Origin: CAG-177 sp003514385
Lineage (GTDB): Bacteria; Bacillota; Clostridia; Oscillospirales; Acutalibacteraceae
Length of the DNA: 9,199 nucleotides
Direction: 5' to 3'
NCBI GenBank assembly: GCA_051920445.1
Contig: JBPPLN010000005.1
Coordinates: forward strand, 1-9,199
In this document: piece by piece, positions 6,848 to 9,199 of the stretch
Layout of the letters: each line of letters begins with the position of its first letter
Numbering within the stretch: the first letter of the stretch is position 1
The notes under the pieces: model-generated
Told to the model about the DNA's origin: nothing
Seen by the model: the letters and a program-made list of their open reading frames with translations, nothing else
The model's database searches: none
Position numbers and translations under genes: made by a program

Positions 6848-7474
6848 TCACTTTTTCATTTGCTCGCGCAGGTGGTTTGAAAGCAGAGCGAGCGACGACG
6901 CCATATTCTCGTTCTGGACAAGTATGCCATCCGGGACAACGAGATGAACCGGAGCAAAGTTCCAGATTGCGCGGATGCCGCTTTCAACAAGCAGATCGCA
7001 TATCTCCTGCGCGCTCGATGCGGGGACGGTGATGATGCCTATATGCACATTCACTTTGCGGCAGAAGCTGCCGAGCTGGGCTATCGGGAATACCGTCTTG
7101 CCCTGGAATTCGGTCGGCTCTTCGCAGAGATCGAACGCGGCGATTATATTGAGCCCGTAAGCCTTGAAACCGCTGTAGTTGAGCAGCGCCTTGCCGAGGC
7201 TGCCGGCGCCGACTATCACGGCGTTATCGATATCATTATAGCCGAGGAAAGCTTCAAGCTCCGCGATAAGATCCTTGACATTGTAGCCGACCTTCGGTTT
7301 GCCGGACGAGCTGACGCTCGCGAGATCCTTGCGAACCTGAACATCATTGAGCTGAAGCGCTTCGGCGATAGTTGTAGCGGATATATTTTTCGGTGCATCC
7401 TCCGGAAGCCCCTGGATATAGCTCAGGTACATCGGCAGTCTCTGAAGAGTGTGTTTCGAGATATTCGGAGTCAT
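6848..7474 (-). CDS. rex: Redox-sensing transcriptional repressor Rex
   Basis: This 208-residue protein matches Rex throughout. An N-terminal winged helix has the recognition motif QVRKDL (46-51) and the wing segment SSSGKPKVGYNV (55-66). A Rossmann fold follows with the dinucleotide motif GAGSLG (89-94) and the family signatures ALLNYSGF (96-103), PASSAQE (141-147) and NFAPVHLVVPDG (162-173), ending in a C-terminal helix used in dimer swapping. Rex binds NADH/NAD+ and represses fermentation and respiration genes when NADH is low. The ATG at 7474 is chosen because the in-frame TTG at 7513 sits only a few bases from the -10 box, at or before the transcription start. The upstream GGTGA is a modest ribosome binding site. 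It is a single gene flanked by terminators. I see no Rex operator (TTGTTAA-N4-TTAACAA type) in its promoter, so self-regulation is not evident. Confidence 0.93.
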   Translation of the reverse strand: MTPNISKHTLQRLPMYLSYIQGLPEDAPKNISATTIAEALQLNDVQVRKDLASVSSSGKPKVGYNVKDLIAELEAFLGYNDIDNAVIVGAGSLGKALLNYSGFKAYGLNIIAAFDLCEEPTEFQGKTVFPIAQLGSFCRKVNVHIGIITVPASSAQEICDLLVESGIRAIWNFAPVHLVVPDGILVQNENMASSLALLSNHLREQMKK

Positions 7475-7515
7475 AAAAATTTCACCAACCTGAAAATTAT
7501 ACTTGTACTGCAACT

Positions 7516-7544
7516 ATTGTATCATATTTTTTCAGATAGTTCAA
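7516..7544 (-). promoter_or_regulatory. rex: Promoter of rex
   Basis: On the minus strand TTGAAC (7539-7544) and TACAAT (7516-7521) are 17 bp apart, with an extended -10 TG one base before the -10 box. The start would lie near 7509, giving a leader of about 35 bases before the ATG at 7474. Confidence 0.75.
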
Positions 7545-7558
7545 GTAAACTTAGGGGC

Positions 7559-7593
7559 AAAAAATCGGGGGAGCCGCCCGAAAGCGACTCCCC
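7559..7593 (-). terminator. Intrinsic terminator of the surface-protein gene
   Basis: On the minus strand arms 7584-7593 and 7568-7577 form a 10-pair, GC-rich stem (one G-U) with a 6-nt loop, followed by six U (7559-7564). It lies about 45 bases after the stop codon. A smaller hairpin CCTGC/GCAGG at 7600-7616 sits between them. Confidence 0.88.
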
Positions 7594-7638
7594 TTCTCAC
7601 CTGCCTTTTGAGCAGGATTTCAGTTTTTATTCACAGTC

Positions 7639-9199
7639 TTAGACCGTGAAAGCAAAGTCGGTAGTATCCCAGACCTGCTTGCCGTTGGCCATATACTTCG
7701 CAGTTGCGGTGTAATCGCCTTCGGTGAGCTTAACATTGATGGTCCAGATCTCGCCGTCGCCGTTAGAAGCGATGGAAACACCTATGTCATCTCTGTCATA
7801 AGTCCTGGTAGCACCCGAAGCATAGGTTATTCTAACCTTCTTGGCAGTACCGTTGACAGTGACTGCGACAGAATCAGCAGAAACACTAACTGCAGTAACG
7901 CTGACAACCTTTATGGGCTTGGAAGTGATAACTACATCAAATTCAAAGCCGTCAGTCCAGGTCTTGCCATACTTAGCCTTTGCAAGATGTTTACCTTCGG
8001 GGATGCTGAGTTTGACGGTCCAGATCTCATAAGCAAGGTCGGCACTGTTAGCGCTGACTTCGTTGCCCTGTGCATCGTAAGACTTGATAGAAACTCTCGG
8101 ATCGATCCTTATGAATGTGGTTGTTCCACCCTCTCCATAAGCAATCTGGATCTTGCTGGCCTTGCCGTCGACCTTGAATGAGTACTGCTGCTTACCGCCG
8201 TAATTCGGGGTGTCGTAGGTTACGTCAACAACTCCCTTAGGCGCGGGTTTGACATCATAAACAACAGTAAATTCATGATCTCCGGTCCATACCTTGCCGT
8301 ACTTTGCTCTGGCAACATGCTTGCCTTCAGCAATGTTAAGTTTTACAGTCCAAATCTCATAAGCAAGATTTGCACTCTTAGCATCGACTTCGTTACCCTG
8401 TGCATCGTAGGACTTGATAGATACTCTCAGATCATACCTTGCACGAGTGGTAGTTCCGCCATTTTCATAGGCAATCTGGATCTTGTCAGCCTTGCCGGAA
8501 ACCTTGACGAAATATTCCTGCTTGCCACCATAGTTCGGGGTGTTGTAGGTTACATCAAGGACACCATCAGAAACAGGCTCGGAGGGCTTGGTATCAAACT
8601 TAACGGTAAAGTCGTAGCCGTCCTCTTCCCAAGCCTTGTCAAACTTCGCGAGAGCGGTATACTCACCCTCAACGAGATTGACATTCAGGGTCCAAATCTC
8701 GCCATCCTCAGTCTTCTCTATCTTCAGAATACCAAACGCATTGACATCGCTTGTCATGGAGGTGTTTCTGTCAAACGTGCGGGTAGTGCCATAAGCGTCA
8801 ACTATTCTGAGTTTCTGAGGCTCGCCCTTGACCTTGACTGCATACTGATGCATGCCGCCGTAGTTCGGGGTCGCCGGAGTGACGGAGATGATGGAGGAGC
8901 TGCTGGCAACAAGGATAGCGTCAAATCTGACGTCCTCGGTGCCCATAGTTCCGACCTCGGGATCCCAACCGGTGAAGTTGTAACCGTCGACAATCGGATC
9001 TGCGGGAGCTATGATCTGCTCGCCGACCTTCGCCTGAACGGTTGCATGAACTTCGCCGTTTACATAGAAGGTAGCGGTGTAGGTCTCAAGCTCGAGAGCT
9101 TTGACTGCATCGTTGATAGCCTTGGTGGCTGCGTTGATTATATGCTGCTCGTCGTACTTCAGACCCTCGGGAACTACTGTTTTAAGGGCTTCCGCGAGA
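7639..9199 (-). CDS. Large surface protein, C-terminal part with B-repeat and four tandem Ig-like repeats (partial)
   Basis: The frame stays open to the right edge, giving 519 residues of a longer protein; the N-terminus is missing. The ATG at 8946 is internal, in the middle of a recognisable domain, and is not the start. In order there is a helical stretch (residues 1-37, FIVAR-like in character), then an InlB B-repeat / Flg_new-like domain (39-97, with GYNFTGWDPEVG). Four repeats of an Ig-like beta-sandwich type follow (about 104-211, 213-322, 323-431 and 432-519). Each repeat carries EIWT followed by a G-x-Y/H-x-A-x-AK segment; the first three open with TPNYGG. No LPXTG motif or membrane anchor is present at the end, so attachment must be N-terminal or the protein is secreted. 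The domain set is typical of extracellular adhesins or scaffold proteins of gut Clostridia. Ligand and function are unknown; I do not recognise the repeat as a named family. Confidence 0.85.
   Translation of the reverse strand, partial: LAEALKTVVPEGLKYDEQHIINAATKAINDAVKALELETYTATFYVNGEVHATVQAKVGEQIIAPADPIVDGYNFTGWDPEVGTMGTEDVRFDAILVASSSSIISVTPATPNYGGMHQYAVKVKGEPQKLRIVDAYGTTRTFDRNTSMTSDVNAFGILKIEKTEDGEIWTLNVNLVEGEYTALAKFDKAWEEDGYDFTVKFDTKPSEPVSDGVLDVTYNTPNYGGKQEYFVKVSGKADKIQIAYENGGTTTRARYDLRVSIKSYDAQGNEVDAKSANLAYEIWTVKLNIAEGKHVARAKYGKVWTGDHEFTVVYDVKPAPKGVVDVTYDTPNYGGKQQYSFKVDGKASKIQIAYGEGGTTTFIRIDPRVSIKSYDAQGNEVSANSADLAYEIWTVKLSIPEGKHLAKAKYGKTWTDGFEFDVVITSKPIKVVSVTAVSVSADSVAVTVNGTAKKVRITYASGATRTYDRDDIGVSIASNGDGEIWTINVKLTEGDYTATAKYMANGKQVWDTTDFAFTV
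7642..8889 (-). repeat. Four tandem Ig-like coding repeats, period 330 bp
   Basis: Repeat 1 spans about 8566-8889, repeat 2 8233-8562, repeat 3 7906-8232 and repeat 4 7642-7905. The conserved DNA word TTCGGGGT recurs at the TPNYGG codons near 8205, 8535 and 8865, exactly 330 bases apart. Repeats 2 and 3 align without gaps and are about three-quarters identical as protein, with RVSIKSYDAQGNEV shared unchanged. Repeat 1 differs by compensating indels (EIWT spacing 114 rather than 110 residues). Repeat 4 is shorter and lacks TPNYGG. Confidence 0.85.
8908..9084 (-). other. InlB B-repeat / Flg_new-like domain within the surface protein
   Basis: Residues 39-97 of the partial protein follow the family pattern: a TYTATFYVNGEV strand, then VGEQIIAPADP, then GYNFTGWDPEVGTM and a closing FDAIL strand. 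This is the small beta-grasp-like module common in Listeria internalins and in many Clostridia surface proteins, usually as a spacer or ligand-contact unit. Confidence 0.7.

Noticed and set aside
7475..7513. Extension of rex to a TTG at 7513
   Set aside because: The codon lies just downstream of the -10 box, at or before the transcription start, and the added residues are not Rex-like.
7639..8889. The tandem repeats considered as a CRISPR array
   Set aside because: The repeats are 330 bp, coding and in frame, with no 25-40 bp repeat-spacer pattern.

Overview
The window looks like the chromosome of a low-to-mid GC member of the Bacillota, probably an uncultured gut or rumen Clostridia (Oscillospiraceae/Ruminococcaceae-like). 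Supporting signs are strong Gram-positive ribosome binding sites, sigma-A promoters with 17-bp spacers, a clostridial type of rRNA leader, a Rex redox repressor, a cell-surface protein with an InlB-type B-repeat, and a GH127/GH2 pair for plant glycans. Genus cannot be fixed from the sequence.

Layout, left to right. (1) Positions 1-212 hold a minus-strand promoter with an A/T-rich upstream element and a boxA-like leader, reading off the left edge, most likely into an rRNA operon. (2) 277-1197 (minus) is an alpha/beta hydrolase of the monoacylglycerol lipase/serine aminopeptidase S33 type with a complete catalytic triad and a perfect-consensus promoter. (3) 1317-3167 (minus) is a GH127 beta-L-arabinofuranosidase-like enzyme. 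It is divergent from (4) 3374-6376 (plus), a LacZ-type GH2 beta-galactosidase. The 206-bp gap between their starts carries a 16-bp palindrome touching the galactosidase -35 region. (5) 6377-6847 has no gene. It contains a strong terminator, a 234-bp miniature inverted-repeat element with nested hairpins, and a bidirectional terminator. (6) 6848-7474 (minus) is Rex. (7) 7639-9199 (minus) is the C-terminal part of a large surface protein. It has a short helical stretch, one InlB B-repeat-like domain and four tandem Ig-like repeats, and its N-terminus lies beyond the right edge.

How the genes fit together. GH127 and GH2 both lack signal peptides, so they probably act in the cytoplasm on imported arabinose- and galactose-containing oligosaccharides from plant cell walls. 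No transporter or regulator gene is in the window. The hydrolase, Rex and the surface protein each look like separate transcription units with their own signals. I see no phage, CRISPR, transposase or tRNA gene. I found no convincing new multi-gene system. The most unusual items are the tandem-repeat surface protein, the miniature repeat element, and the candidate operator between the two glycosidases.
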